This document shows, piece by piece, positions 37,019-48,480 of a stretch of DNA of 64,000 nucleotides. The translations under genes and the position numbers were made by a program. The stretch is from Batrachochytrium dendrobatidis JAM81. Taxonomy: Eukaryota > Chytridiomycota > Chytridiomycetes > Rhizophydiales. Location of the stretch: NCBI RefSeq assembly GCF_000203795.2, contig NW_006281103.1, positions 1,001,658 through 1,065,657 on the forward strand. The letters are read 5' to 3'. Below the pieces are notes generated by a model that ran no database searches, was not told where the DNA came from, and worked only from the letters and a program-made list of their open reading frames with translations. Positions within the stretch are counted from its first letter, which is position 1; the number at the start of each line of letters is the position of its first letter.

Positions 37019-38276
37019 TAAAAGTATGCTTGGTGATGAACAATGAGGGCAGAGGATTGAAATGTTCGTTTTGTATTCACGTAAAATGGATCATTAAAGA
37101 ATATCGGTTATAATAAACAGCTACACTACTGGGATGTGCGATCACTGTTGTTGAACTGGTGCACAAACGTATCCGATATTAAAGTGCAAGAGTTTGAAAT
37201 ATCAAAACAGCTGAACCCAATATCCGGATTCAAATTCGATGATTGTATAATATACGGTTATACCAGAAAGAGCGGGTGCAAAAAAGATCATTCCAGTTCA
37301 AAACTATAGTTTGATTGTATCCTATGATGGACGTTTATTGAAAATGTGTAGTAGAAAGTACAATGAATAGTTGATTATTTATTTCAAAACATGCAGATAG
37401 TGTTCGTTTTGCACGAATTGGCGGTGAAACATGTTTGTTTTGGAGTGTTGCCCACAGCAAAAAACAAATTGCGTATCCTCAGGCATGTAAATCGGCAAAA
37501 TTCGTATAAATACAATGGGCATTGAAGTTCCACCCGAAGCGGAATACTCGCTTGCCAACCACACAGCCCCACCAAATCCTTTGATTGGCCCATCAGATAT
37601 TTCTGTTTGATTTTGAAGCGCCATTTTCACAATTTAAGCAAATACTCGGGCCGAACTCACAAGTGATCTGTATAGGTGAGTGCCTACTTGAGTCTCGAAT
37701 TGAACTCCAGCAAATGGATGTTGGGTAGATAGGAAATCAAAGTGATCCCTCACTCTATACACTCTGCATATGATTTCTGCAACACACTGTGTTACCTATT
37801 TCAGCTCTGCATGTTGTGAATGCTGTCGAGCTGTTTGATCAGTTTGGAGGGCGGAGGTGTTGGCATGAAGAATAGGAAAGAGAAAAATTAGGAATGCAAC
37901 GAGCAAAATCAGGCAAACGAAAACGATTGGATGGAGGGATATTTGCAGGGACAAAAGTGTGGGAAACATTTGGATGGCGGAAAGAACAGTGATGGAAGTG
38001 GTGATTGGGAGGTGTCTAGCAGTAGGACAGTAGCAGAGACATTTACCAGTACTGTCTCTAGCCTACTGCGTTTGATTATATTGTATGCAGAGGGTATTTC
38101 GTTGGGAAGAATCCATTGCTTATTGTGTGCTTAACCTCTTCAACTCACCATTGCATTTCTCTTTACTCGCTAACTACAGCAATCAGACATAGCTGACTAG
38201 TACCCAGTACCAACGACGACTATATATTCAATAACAGCTATTCACCATATCTCCATCAACACTCATCAACCAAGAC
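37019..38276. other. Intergenic region between SDS22 and the BET gene
   Basis: Holds the reverse-strand copy of the dispersed motif (37073-37089, GTATTCACGTAAAATGG) and a minus frame 37379-37624 of 81 codons with ATG and stop but no known domain, which I do not call as a gene. The plus frame 37931-38134 is probably chance. The last 150 bases should hold the BET gene promoter and 5' leader. Confidence 0.4.
37073..37089 (-). repeat. Dispersed motif copy CCATTTTACGTGAATAC
   Basis: Read on the minus strand this is CCATTTTACGTGAATAC, identical over 17 bases to 14810-14826 (plus) and with one mismatch in the shared 16 bases to 30585-30600 (plus; G in TTTTGCGTG). A looser copy is at 11129-11145. 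Here it lies 55 bases after the SDS22 stop, an unlikely place for a promoter of a called gene. Confidence 0.7.
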
Positions 38277-41200
38277 ATGACAACCACTGCAGACACTGCC
38301 ATGGTTGTGGGCCAGCAGCCGCCAGTGCAGCACCAGGGAGACAGCATTGCTCAAAAGCAGTCATTCATGTCTCAGACAGCAGAACATCTTCAACCTCTAG
38401 TGCCTGAAGAGCGTTTGCAGGAACAGCCGTTTGTAGCAGAAGGAACGACGGTTCTGCCAGTGACGGTTGAAGCTGCTGCTTTTTCTGCTGTTCCAAAGGA
38501 ACCCACTGAGCCTATTGCTGCAGGCAACGGCAATGCAGCTGTTCCTATGCTTCTGCCTCCCCAATCATTAGAGACTCTTGGAACAATGAATCAGAAACTG
38601 TCAGCGACTGAAGCCTCTTCCATAAACTTGTGAGTGGTTTCTAATCGTTTTGTTTTGATGTGAGGGTTCTGCCATGACTTGTTTGCTGCATTGATCGAGT
38701 TGTGCATGCACATGGAGTTGGCTCAATCCTTATTTTTGCCCATTTTCACTCGTCACAAATTGTATTGAATTTCTCTCTACCCGTCGATTTCTTTTGAATT
38801 CGCTTGTATTGTCGAGGCCTTGTTGCTGTGTATATCCTACAGCAGCAGCACTCTGGCCTATCTCTCTCTATTCCTGTCTCACCAAGGTGTGACCCTGTGC
38901 TTGCTTTCCACTCTATTCCACTGTATCTTGTAAACCTTTGAACTATGCAATGGACAAAATTCAAGTTCCGATTGGTTATATTTCATCACTTGCAGACTTG
39001 TGTCTTCAAACTGTCTGGCCTGCCGTTTATCTCTGGCCAATCCAGTATATGTGGTCTAGTTCAATAGTGGTCTTGAACACCTGTTCATTGTCTTGACTTT
39101 TACTTGCCAATCTCTTCATACTCTATTGTGCGCAGAATCTGATTTAAAGTGACCGAGTGAATTGTGGATAGATTAAGACTGTCGCTTTACACTTGGTTAT
39201 TTTCATTTGGTTGGCCATGCATGTGAACATCGGACATGCTGAATTGCAATTTTCCAAATTCGCCTTTTCCATTTTTTTGTTTTGAACCATGTCTTGTTAC
39301 CATCTCATCCACTTGTCAATGGCATTCTGCATTTTCAAAAACCTGTTTTACTAATTTGTCGTATATTTATATGTTTTTGTTGCTAAAATCATCATACTAT
39401 ACACCATCCGGTTTCAAAGTAGCATGCAAGAGCAAGAAAATAGCTCAATGTTAGGATTTCATACAACTACTGCCCTGCAACCTGTTATGCAGGCATCTGC
39501 TCCTTTGCTCGGTGCTGATTATCCAAAGCCTATAATGAACCCATCTTCAACTATACAACCCCATCCCGCTACAAATGGCTTCAATGGTACATATTCCCTG
39601 GAATCTGATGCGCTACCAGCTTCTTTTGCTTCATTGGGAGATATCGCCCATACTACACCTGCCACGGATATGAGTTCAACTATGGGAAATCACCACACTC
39701 ATAACATGCATCACACCCCATCTGCAACTAGTTTTGCCGATGACGCTTCAATGTATGATGGATCGTACAGCCATCAAATGGATAATCAGTCAATGAATGG
39801 CCACGACAATGACGATCATGAGCGTCAGGGTTCTGTCGATTTTACATCTCCGTATCAGTCCACGTCTGTTCAATCTAATAATACTGCTATAACTAAATCA
39901 GAGTCATTTTTAGATTCCAAATTGCCCTTTTCTGGCGAACACGCAGCTTCAAACATGGCAACAGATTCGTTGTTGCTGTTTAAAGATCAAATCAAATGGT
40001 TTTCAGGTTTGACTCGTAACATGAGAAAACGTAAAGACGCTGTTATTTTTCTTGTTCCTGTTGATCCAATTGCTCTTAATATTCCAACCTACTCCACAGT
40101 CATTAAACAGCCCATGGATATTTCCACAATTGACAAAAAATTGCAAAACAAGGGATACTCTGATGTTGCTACTATCAAGGCGGATTTTGAACTCATGTTC
40201 AACAACTGCTACACATTCAATGGTGCCGACTCTCAGGTATCAGTCATGGCGAAAAACTTGCAGGCTTGGTATCACAAGGAGTTGGAGAAACTTCCGCTTA
40301 CTTTTCGTCCACCCGTCGATCGTAAACCAAAACCACCTCATCGGGAATCTCTCACTGGTGGTGAAAATCGTCCAAAGAGAGAACAGCATTCTCTTACTCG
40401 GGAACAAACACCAAGTGCTAGCAAAAAAAACAAACCTCGCAAGGTGTCTCCAGAACTCAAGTTCTGCTCTTACATTCAGCGCGAACTTTCAAAAAAGCAT
40501 CATTCTCCATACAATCTACCCTTTCTTGTTCCTGTAGATCCAATTGCCTTGGGCATTCCCCATTATCGGTCCATCATCACTCGACCCATGGACTTGTCAA
40601 CTATGCGCAAAAAACTTGATAATGGAGATTACGAGCATGCATCCGAGTTTGAGGCGGATATGCGTCTGATGTTGAATAATTGCTACACATTTAATCCACC
40701 TGGCACTGATGTATACAATTTGGGTAAAAGGCTTGAAGGTGCTTTTAATAACAAATGGACAGAAAAGGCATCGTTTTTGGCGCAGCATGATGAATCCGCT
40801 GCCAAACTCCAAAAAACGAAATCTGCCTTTTCGACTACTCCTCACACATCTTCTCATCGTCCTCACGCATCCTCTATTTACCCCACATCTACACCAACCC
40901 CTGCATCAAGGCCAGCAAATCAGGCAATGTCAGCATTTACGCCAACTGCAAAACCACCGACTGCTGCCAAGGCTCCCTTTCAATCGGCTCAGCATGACCA
41001 GGCTAAAACGCAAAAACCTTCTAGACACGGAAAACCATTGTCCGCTGCTTATACGCCTGCTTCTGCATCTGCAATAGGCTCTGGTTCAAAATCGCGTTAC
41101 GATGATACGGATTCATCATCCGAGGAAGATGCTGACACTCAGCACATTGAGATGCTCCAGACCCAATTAAATTTGCTAAACACTCAATTGCAAATGCTCA

Positions 41201-41839
41201 CTGATAAGCGAAATAAGAAACGCAAGCGTAGGAGTCACGGCCATGTGCATGACTCTGCTGAGGTTGCCTCTCCTCCAGAGCCTGTTGCTCAATCTTCTGC
41301 AAAGTCACGTTCTCGGACTCGACTCCCTGCACCTAAACCAGATCGAAGACGGTCAATCACGAAACGTGCACGCCCCAATGACAGTGATGATGAAAATGAG
41401 CCCGAAGAGATCACATATGAACAGAAGCGGGAACTTAGTGAAAGCATTGATTTACTTCCTCATGAGCGCTTATGCACTGTTCTTGAAATTATCAAAGAGA
41501 ATGCGCAATTGAATACGACTGGAGAGGAGGAGATTGTACTTGATATTGATTCGTTAGACAAGAGTGTGCTCTGGAAACTGTACAAGTTTGTTCGCAAGCA
41601 CACGCGGTCAATTTCCAAGCCTGCTACAGAAGTTGCTAAAACTTCGACTGTCGCACCCCCCACTTCTATCACACCCATGAAGCAAGGTATGCACTTTATC
41701 TCCAATTTTTTAAACGCTTTATTATGTTGTTGCTAATGAATGTGATTGGCGTGCGTTTTAAATAGGAAATGAGAGCTCAAGCTCATCAGGGTCTGACTCT
41801 GATGGTTCTGGTATGCGCAGTCCTGGCAGTGACTATTAA
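38277..41839 (+). CDS. BDF1: BET-family double bromodomain protein (Bdf1-like)
   Basis: Chromatin reader that binds acetylated histone tails (mainly H4) and supports transcription, in yeast with TFIID. Exons 38277-38629, 39423-41686, 41766-41839 give 896 residues. Bromodomain 1 is at about 305-410 (FLVPVDPIALNIPTY, NNCYTFN with the acetyl-lysine Asn) and bromodomain 2 at about 467-567 (FLVPVDPIALGIPHY, NNCYTFN); a coiled segment (IEMLQTQLNLLNTQLQML) and basic NLS-like KKRKRRS follow. The ET domain is near 783-850 (EQKRELSESIDLLP, IDSLDKSVLWKLYKFV). The Ser/Asp tail is encoded by a short last exon. Exon 1 is low-complexity and Gln/Pro/Val-rich; its link to exon 2 over a 793-nt intron keeps frame but is the least certain junction, and translation could alternatively begin at the Met at 39424. 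Confidence 0.92.
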
Positions 41840-42805
41840 TATGGTTGCTGCATTGATTGATATCTGACGAGAATTTGTGAAATGTTTTTCTTGTGGCTAT
41901 TCTCAAACTCAGATTTTTTTGCGGTTTATCAACTTTTGAAAATCTGCCTTGTTCTTTTTCCGATCCCTGTCTACTTTTGATCGTATCTAAACTTTTCATT
42001 TCAACTTCTGATATTGGGGCAATTTCAGGTTTGGTGTAGTGTGTAAATACTTGAATTTGGGACTACTTTGCTTTTATCAGGCGATGCTGCATCGCTCCTG
42101 TTCATCTTTACACATTACACTATTCTGTTATCGCCAAACCCTCACATTCTCGATCCACACTGTCATTTCCTACATTTTGCTTTTACTACTATTATGTCTA
42201 CTTCCACTTTCTATTCTCACACTGCCTTCTCTTCTCCCATTTGCTTTCCTACTTGATCCAGCTATTATACTTTTCTCTGCTGATCTTTAAGACTTGCAAT
42301 TAACAAAAAGACACCACCCCGATTTTCAGAATTACCATACTTTTTATCAATTTTATCTTTGATGTTGTGTTGGGGTGTATTACTATCCATGAGTGTATTA
42401 TGAGCTTAGATATAATGCCTACCCAGTTTTTCATCTTTTTCAAATTTACCTTTCCCCTTTACATTCTCATTCTCGAAGCTTCATAACTTTTGTTTTTCAA
42501 AAGATCAGGGTGGTGTCTTATGCAAAATCTTATTGGACAGTACTATGAAGCTAGATTTGAGAATGGATGGGATGTGGTATAGTTGGCAAAGCTGATGAAG
42601 ATTGGGCCGAAAGTTAGACTTGATTGTATATTAGAAAAGTTGAATTTAATTCAAATGACCTAGTGTTGAGAAAGTAGATAGATTGAAAAGAATACTTGAA
42701 AACTGTCACTTGACATGGTGTCCATATTCATGTGGTCAAGCCAGACAAACCCAAACAGCCCAGATTGCAATTTTCACGAAGCTCGTTTTGAATTTAGCAG
42801 TTTAG
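41840..42805. other. Intergenic region after the BET gene
   Basis: About 970 bases, with long pyrimidine-rich stretches at 42040-42290 that may be the BET 3' UTR. I see no gene, repeat or RNA structure. Confidence 0.35.
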
Positions 42806-44659
42806 ATGTGTGGTGATGGCTAACTTGTTGCTTTTGAATATAAATTGGTGGTGGTTTTTTAGATATTTTTTCAGACATTGGAGCAGCAAGTGATGCTGAT
42901 TTTGAAGCTGCTGGCACCCTAAACACCATTCACCATACTGTGAGTTGCTGATGAATTGTATTTTACCTGTGTAATGCAAGTACTAAATTCTAGCCTACTT
43001 TGGTATGTTATGGCTTTACATTTTGATGGGATCTGTACCCTTTAGCGATCGCAATCCATCACACGATCTAGATCAACTTCAGTCTCACATTCCGAGACAG
43101 GTGCTTCAGCTCATATCACACCGGAAAAACCCTTAATACACTCATCGGTTTCTTTAGCACCATCACTTGAAAAAAGCGAAGCATCACCAAATAAATCACG
43201 GCCGGTGCTGTTGATACGCAACCCATACCTCGCGACGGGTGATGTAGACAATACTACAACACAACCCCCAGAAACTATAGCCAGTAATGCAAGTTCAGTG
43301 AATGTTTGTTCTGCGCCTGCAACCTCTGTACCCGTGGCTGCTCGCCCACATACCACCAAAGGATCTAAAGCCGAGTTTCGTGTTGAAAAGGGCGATGTCA
43401 CTGCTTGGACTGGTGGATCTACCACCACGGGTCAACCAGGTAAATTCTCTCACCGTCCATCATTGACTAAATCCGGTGCATCAGGATTTTTTTCAAAAGG
43501 ATCAAATTCAAGCCTAAATCGTCGCAGCTCCAGTGTAAGTAAAGGCACAGTCTTTTATTTTATTTTCAAACTATAGTTTGAAATGCTTTTAGAAATTGCA
43601 ATATGGAGATATAATATTGATTTTATTTGCTGGTGAGATAGTTTATTCATACCGAAGCGCTCCTGGCTTCTACTGTGGTGAAGGAGGATATAACTGGGCA
43701 GAATTTCAATGCAAATCCAACTCCACCTGTGCTCCCCCCACGTAAACCTCGTTACGATTCTGTTCTTGACAGTGCTTGGGATCATCATAAATCGTTGCGG
43801 AATCCAGAAAAGGAAGCTCAAGAGAGACGCAAGCAGGTCGAGGCGATTGAAAAGGCCGAAAAAGCACGCAAGGATGCTATTTCAGGAAAGGTCAATCCTA
43901 AAGAGGCCAGTGTAGATCATAACGGAGAACCAAAACGATCTAATTTAGATGGCGGTGATTTTGGTGAAACTAGGTTTGTAAGCTTTCATTTTTACTATTG
44001 GGCATGCACACTAGATAACGGCTTGAAGTTGTGACTATCAGCTATAAATGGCAATTAATTAACAATTTTATTTAAATAATTGATTGTGTTTTTGTATATT
44101 TTCGTGTTTTAGTGATGTATCTAAACGCAGATTGCTAAATGAGCAATGGATAATGCAGCAACAATTGGCTGCTGAAATTGCTACTGCTTGTGAACAAGAC
44201 ATTCTTGCTCGTTCTAAATCATATGTAAGATATGTCAATGATCTATAATACAATGCCAAGCATTTTGTATACTGACGGTTTAATTTACTTTGCCTATTTC
44301 AATGTAACCTTGGTTATTTCAAGGAAAATGTAAAGCCAATTGATTTACAGGGTCCAGGCGACTCGATGAATGCGTTTTATGCTACCATTGACAACATGGA
44401 GTCGATCATGACAGACTCGAAAACCATTCGTGATGTGTTTCGAAAGGAAGCTGTAGATGAAGTTGGGCGTGTAGCTGGACCTTGGGCATTCTATTGCGAA
44501 TTGTCGAGTAGTGATGAAGATGAGTACGAAGATATTGGATCCAATATTGAAGATTTACGCGATGCAGATATGACGGATGGTGCGAGTGGAGGAGCCGGTG
44601 ATAGTGCTGAGGAGGTTGAGTCGGATAATCATGAAGTCACCGATATGGATTTGGATTGA
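42806..44659 (+). CDS. Hypothetical protein with charged helix and acidic C-terminus
   Basis: Not recognised. Internal exons 43046-43534, 43642-43973, 44113-44224 and 44324-44659 join in frame with good splice sites. Upstream, 42875-42939 fits as a coding exon, and a 7-nt initiator exon (ATGTGTG at 42806-42812) would supply a Met, but that start is speculative. Features: a Ser/Thr-rich first part, a Pro-rich patch (PTPPVLPPRKPR), a highly charged helix (AQERRKQVEAIEKAEKARKDA), a segment NAFYATIDNMESIM and a very acidic end (SSSDEDEYED onward). The last exon has two possible acceptors 27 bases apart, both in frame (44324 or 44351). Gene context gives no function. Confidence 0.6.
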
Positions 44660-45044
44660 TTGGGAGTTTTTGAATTTTATTCACCTTGTACCATTACTAT
44701 TTTTTGCAACAACCTGCTATATATTGCAGACATTTGATATTTTTGGACGAGTACTGTTTTATACAATGGTTTTACTGTTTTAATTAGCTCTCGACTATCT
44801 TTTTAAATGCTTTTGGTGGATATGGAGGGGTGAAACTTGGGGTTTCCAACAGTGTTGATCTGTTTTTTATTGTGATTGGTTAGCTTTCAAATTGCAGTTT
44901 TAGAAACGAGACTTTTGTCTAGATATTCTGGCAACAATTCTTGATAGCCAACAAACTCATCACGTGATATGAACTGATTTCATCAGTAAATGCGAAAATG
45001 TATTTTTATTTGAAATCCAATTCGAATATCAGTCAAGTGCGAAG
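44660..45044. promoter_or_regulatory. 5' flank of TRM82
   Basis: Short AT-rich gap between two plus-strand genes. It contains CACGTG (44963-44968), an E-box-type hexamer about 80 bases before the TRM82 start. Nothing else stands out. Confidence 0.35.
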
Positions 45045-47119
45045 ATGCCCAAATGCCCATTCCATAAAATTGTCAGCTCAACCACTGGAGACAATTTGCT
45101 TTTTGTTTCTGGGTCCAAGTTTTTGCTAGTTGATTCAAAGTATGTCAGTCTTGAATGCAATCTACTCGAATATCTGAATTTGAAAATCCAAATGATTACT
45201 AATGATCGTTAAATCTATAGCAATGGATCCATTTTGGCAGCTGTAGGAGCTACTGAAAAGGAAGTAACTGATCAGTATCCTGATGCAGAATGGATTTCTC
45301 AAAATCTTCTTTTCAATCAGTCCATCAGTGGTATTGGATGGCATCAATCATCCAATACTCTTGCAATCACCAACAATAACAAGGATATGCAGCTATGGCG
45401 AAGAATTCCAGGAAAATCATGGAATCTGCTAAATACAAGGTGGGTCTTGACTTTATTGGTCCAATAATCTACAACTGGATTTTCAGAATTGGCTGCCCGA
45501 TTTGTGATGGTATTTTGAATACAGACTAACACATATTTATACCGCTGTATTGATTACTGAATCTAATGCAATAGACCGATTATCAAGAAAACCCAATGCA
45601 TTCTGTTCAGTCCATGTGGAGAATATGTGTTTCTTGGAGATAAATTTGGAGATGTGTATCGCAATGCTGTGGAAGATCCCAAAAAGCCAGCAGAGTTGAT
45701 TCTTGGACATGTTTCAATGCTTACCGACATGGTATGTACAGTAACGATTGGATTGCTGATTAGAATATCCTATTTGAAATGACTAACTGTTTATGAATGC
45801 ACTTTTATTACCCCCAAATCATTTTTTATATAATAGTCTTGGTCGCAAGATGGAAAGTATATCATCACTGCTGATAGAGATGAAAAGATTAGAGTATCCA
45901 AATACCCACACGCATTTGATATTGAGCGATTCTGCCTTGGACACGAACAGTGAGTTTAAAATTGTAGATTGGGCAACTTGTCATGTTTTTGGATTTACAG
46001 TGTACTAACACGAGTTTTATTTAATTTGGAATCTAATCAGGTTTATCTCTCGTATATTGGTACTTTCGAATGTTGTAGTTTCTGGTGGTGGTGATCCATT
46101 TCTGATTGTCTGGGACTATCTGGCTGGAACTATTTTGCAAAAGCTGACCGTTCTGGATGATAAGGTAAGTCTATTTATAACGCACTTTTAACTTGATTGT
46201 TTCTAATTTAAAATAATTAAATATTCAAAAGGTTGACATGAAAAATACTAGTGTTCTAAGTATTGAGTATTGCCATACTTTTAAGCTCATTGCGGTAATT
46301 TTTGAACAGTATGTACCACTTTTAGTTGTGATTGAGTTTATCATATCGCGTAGCTGACAACGCTTCAATGTATAACTCATTTAGTCTTAATACTGTGCTT
46401 ATCATTGATGCATCAAATGAGCGCAAGCTGGTCATTAAGCAGAGTTTAGAAACCATCCACCATCCTGTAGACATTTGCTTTGATCGTAGCGGAAAACTGT
46501 GGATGTCGGTTGTTGCTCCAGATAATGAACCTTCTGTTTACATTTCAGAATATATAGATGAAAAGGTAGTAAACTGTGCTTTTATCCGTCAGCATTTGTC
46601 TTTTGATTGGTTTAAATTGACTAGATTCTATGTTGTACAACTATGTAGTATACTGCATTGATTTCTACCCACAATCTGCTGAGTAACATCAGAAATTATG
46701 TCACAGAAACAGGCAAGTTTTTTGTTTCTAACCATTATTGTGTATCTTAAAGTTGATTAAATGATCATTTCTTGATCAAGACTAACAAGTATTTTGCCAC
46801 ATTTTAAACAAACCGATCACTAGTGGATGAATTGCCGTTAGTCTTTGAATTTCACAAATTACGCAAATGGTCGGGAACTTCAAGCTACCATGATCAAAAG
46901 AATGCACAAAAGAAGCAGCGCGATGAAGTGTTTGCTGCTGGAAAGAAACGACAGAATCCCAAAGAGGCATTCAAGCCAAAGAATGGAACAATGAAAGAAA
47001 GCGACGATGCCCAGCCACCCAAAAAAAAGACCAAACGAGGTGGAAAGGGAAAACTCGTTTCTGAACAAAAGAATACACTTGACAAGGTGGAAAGTAGTCC
47101 AGATCCAGCAGTGGTTTAA
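45045..47119 (+). CDS. TRM82: tRNA (guanine-N7) methyltransferase non-catalytic subunit Trm82/WDR4
   Basis: WD40 partner of Trm8/METTL1, which makes m7G46 in tRNA variable loops. Exons 45045-45139, 45221-45439, 45575-45731, 45837-45949, 46041-46164, 46232-46308, 46337-46565, 46649-46712, 46824-47119 give 457 residues. The family hallmark is exact: GHVSMLTDM joined to [25 protein letters not shown], then FCLGHEQ joined to FISRI, and [28 protein letters not shown] near the end matches the family, followed by a Lys-rich tail ([12 protein letters not shown]) that may be a nuclear signal. Intron 8 (46713-46823) uses a GC donor. Intron 6 would be only 28 nt (46309-46336), which is suspicious: it may be a true ultra-short intron, a wrongly placed junction or a sequence frameshift. 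Confidence 0.9.
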
Positions 47120-47661
47120 AATTCATCAAAAATAAACTTGATTTAGTCCAGTTTTATGTCACGTGTTTCAAGACGTGAACTTGCCTTTGAACAGCCAAAC
47201 AACTTGACTCTGCACAGTGCATCAACTCATAGGTGAGACCAAGCAATCGTCTGTTCATCTCATGCATCCATCCATCAGTAAACATGCATTGTACCTTGCA
47301 ATCCATCCATGCGGTTGGATACATTGCAAGCTATTTCAAACAGTCCAAGTCGAGCTGGCTTTTGGGTTGATATTGGTCAATGCATTCAACTCGTTTGCAG
47401 TCCGTTTGTTGCTATAGCAGGATCAATACTGGACAATAAAGCTTCATTGAGTCTGCTGTCTCAATGACAAGATTTGGTTTCAGGATTTCCATACTGCTAC
47501 AATCCAAGCAAGACCATCTTGACATGAGACTTGAATTCCTGAATAGAACGACTTGGATCATTGGTTTCTTTGTAATTGAGTGTATTCTGTAAAAAGCCAA
47601 TGCTTTTCTAACGTGCTGATTTGGATTCATTGACTTGATCTAGGCAACAGTATCGCCCAGC
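47120..47661. promoter_or_regulatory. 5' flank of RPS10
   Basis: The RPS10 promoter and leader should lie here. TTGATCTAG at 47635-47643, just before the start, could be the acceptor of a 5' UTR intron, which would be usual for a ribosomal protein gene. No coding frame is supported. Confidence 0.35.
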
Positions 47662-48302
47662 ATGCTTATTTCCAAGGACAATCGTAAAAAGATCTACCAG
47701 TATCTCTTCCAAGAGGGTGTTTTGGTTGCCAAGAAGGACTTTAACCTTCCCAAGCACGAAGAGATCGATGTTCCTAACCTCCAGGTTCTCAAGTCTCTTC
47801 AGTCTCTTGAATCCCGTGGATATGTCAAGAGCCAGTTCTCTTGGCAATACTACTACTACTCTTTGACCAACGAAGGCATCGAGTATCTCCGTGAATATCT
47901 CCATCTTCCTGTTGAAATTGTGCCCCGTACCTTCATCAAGACCACAAAGTCAGTTGGCACTCGCCCATCTCGTCATGGTATGTTTAGTTGGATTCAATTA
48001 CACCTTTGCTATTCCAAATGGTTTGTATTTTTATAAAATACTCATGCATCTATCTTTTCTACAATATAGACGGTGATCGTCCTCACCGTGAATACACTCC
48101 CCGAGGTGATGGTGAGTATCGTCGTCGTGATGATGGCGAGAAGAAAGAAGGTGCTGCCGGTGACTACAAGCCCGAATTCGTAAGTTTGATGCTATTTAGA
48201 GATCCCACTACACCATTGTCATTGCGTGTCTGACCTGTTTTGTCTATTGTTGTTGTATAGCGTGGCGGTGTCGGCCGTGGTGCTCGCACTACTGCTCAAT
48301 AA
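47662..48302 (+). CDS. RPS10: 40S ribosomal protein eS10
   Basis: Small-subunit protein of the beak, involved in mRNA entry and in stalled-ribosome sensing. Exons 47662-47977, 48070-48179 and 48261-48302 give 155 residues. The N-terminus [20 protein letters not shown] is the family signature, the winged-helix core ends at [10 protein letters not shown], and the tail contains [11 protein letters not shown] and a Gly/Arg-rich end (RGGVGRGA), as in other eukaryotic eS10. Codon use is biased toward C-ending codons compared with neighbours, as expected of a highly expressed gene. Confidence 0.96.
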
Positions 48303-48480
48303 TGTCCGGACAGTGCCTAATTTGATGTTGAAATACAAAAAGTGGTTTACACATCCATTCTATTTATTTAGTGATTGTTTATATTCTGCGCGGTGTGCAG
48401 GTGTGAGGACTTGGAATAGTGCTATTTAAGCCTATACTGTGAATAGAAAGAATTCAATCAGATATTTATTGTCAAGCAGT

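Noticed and set aside
37379..37624. 81-codon minus frame with ATG and stop between SDS22 and the BET gene
   Set aside because: No recognisable domain; length is within chance for this composition. Kept only as a note.
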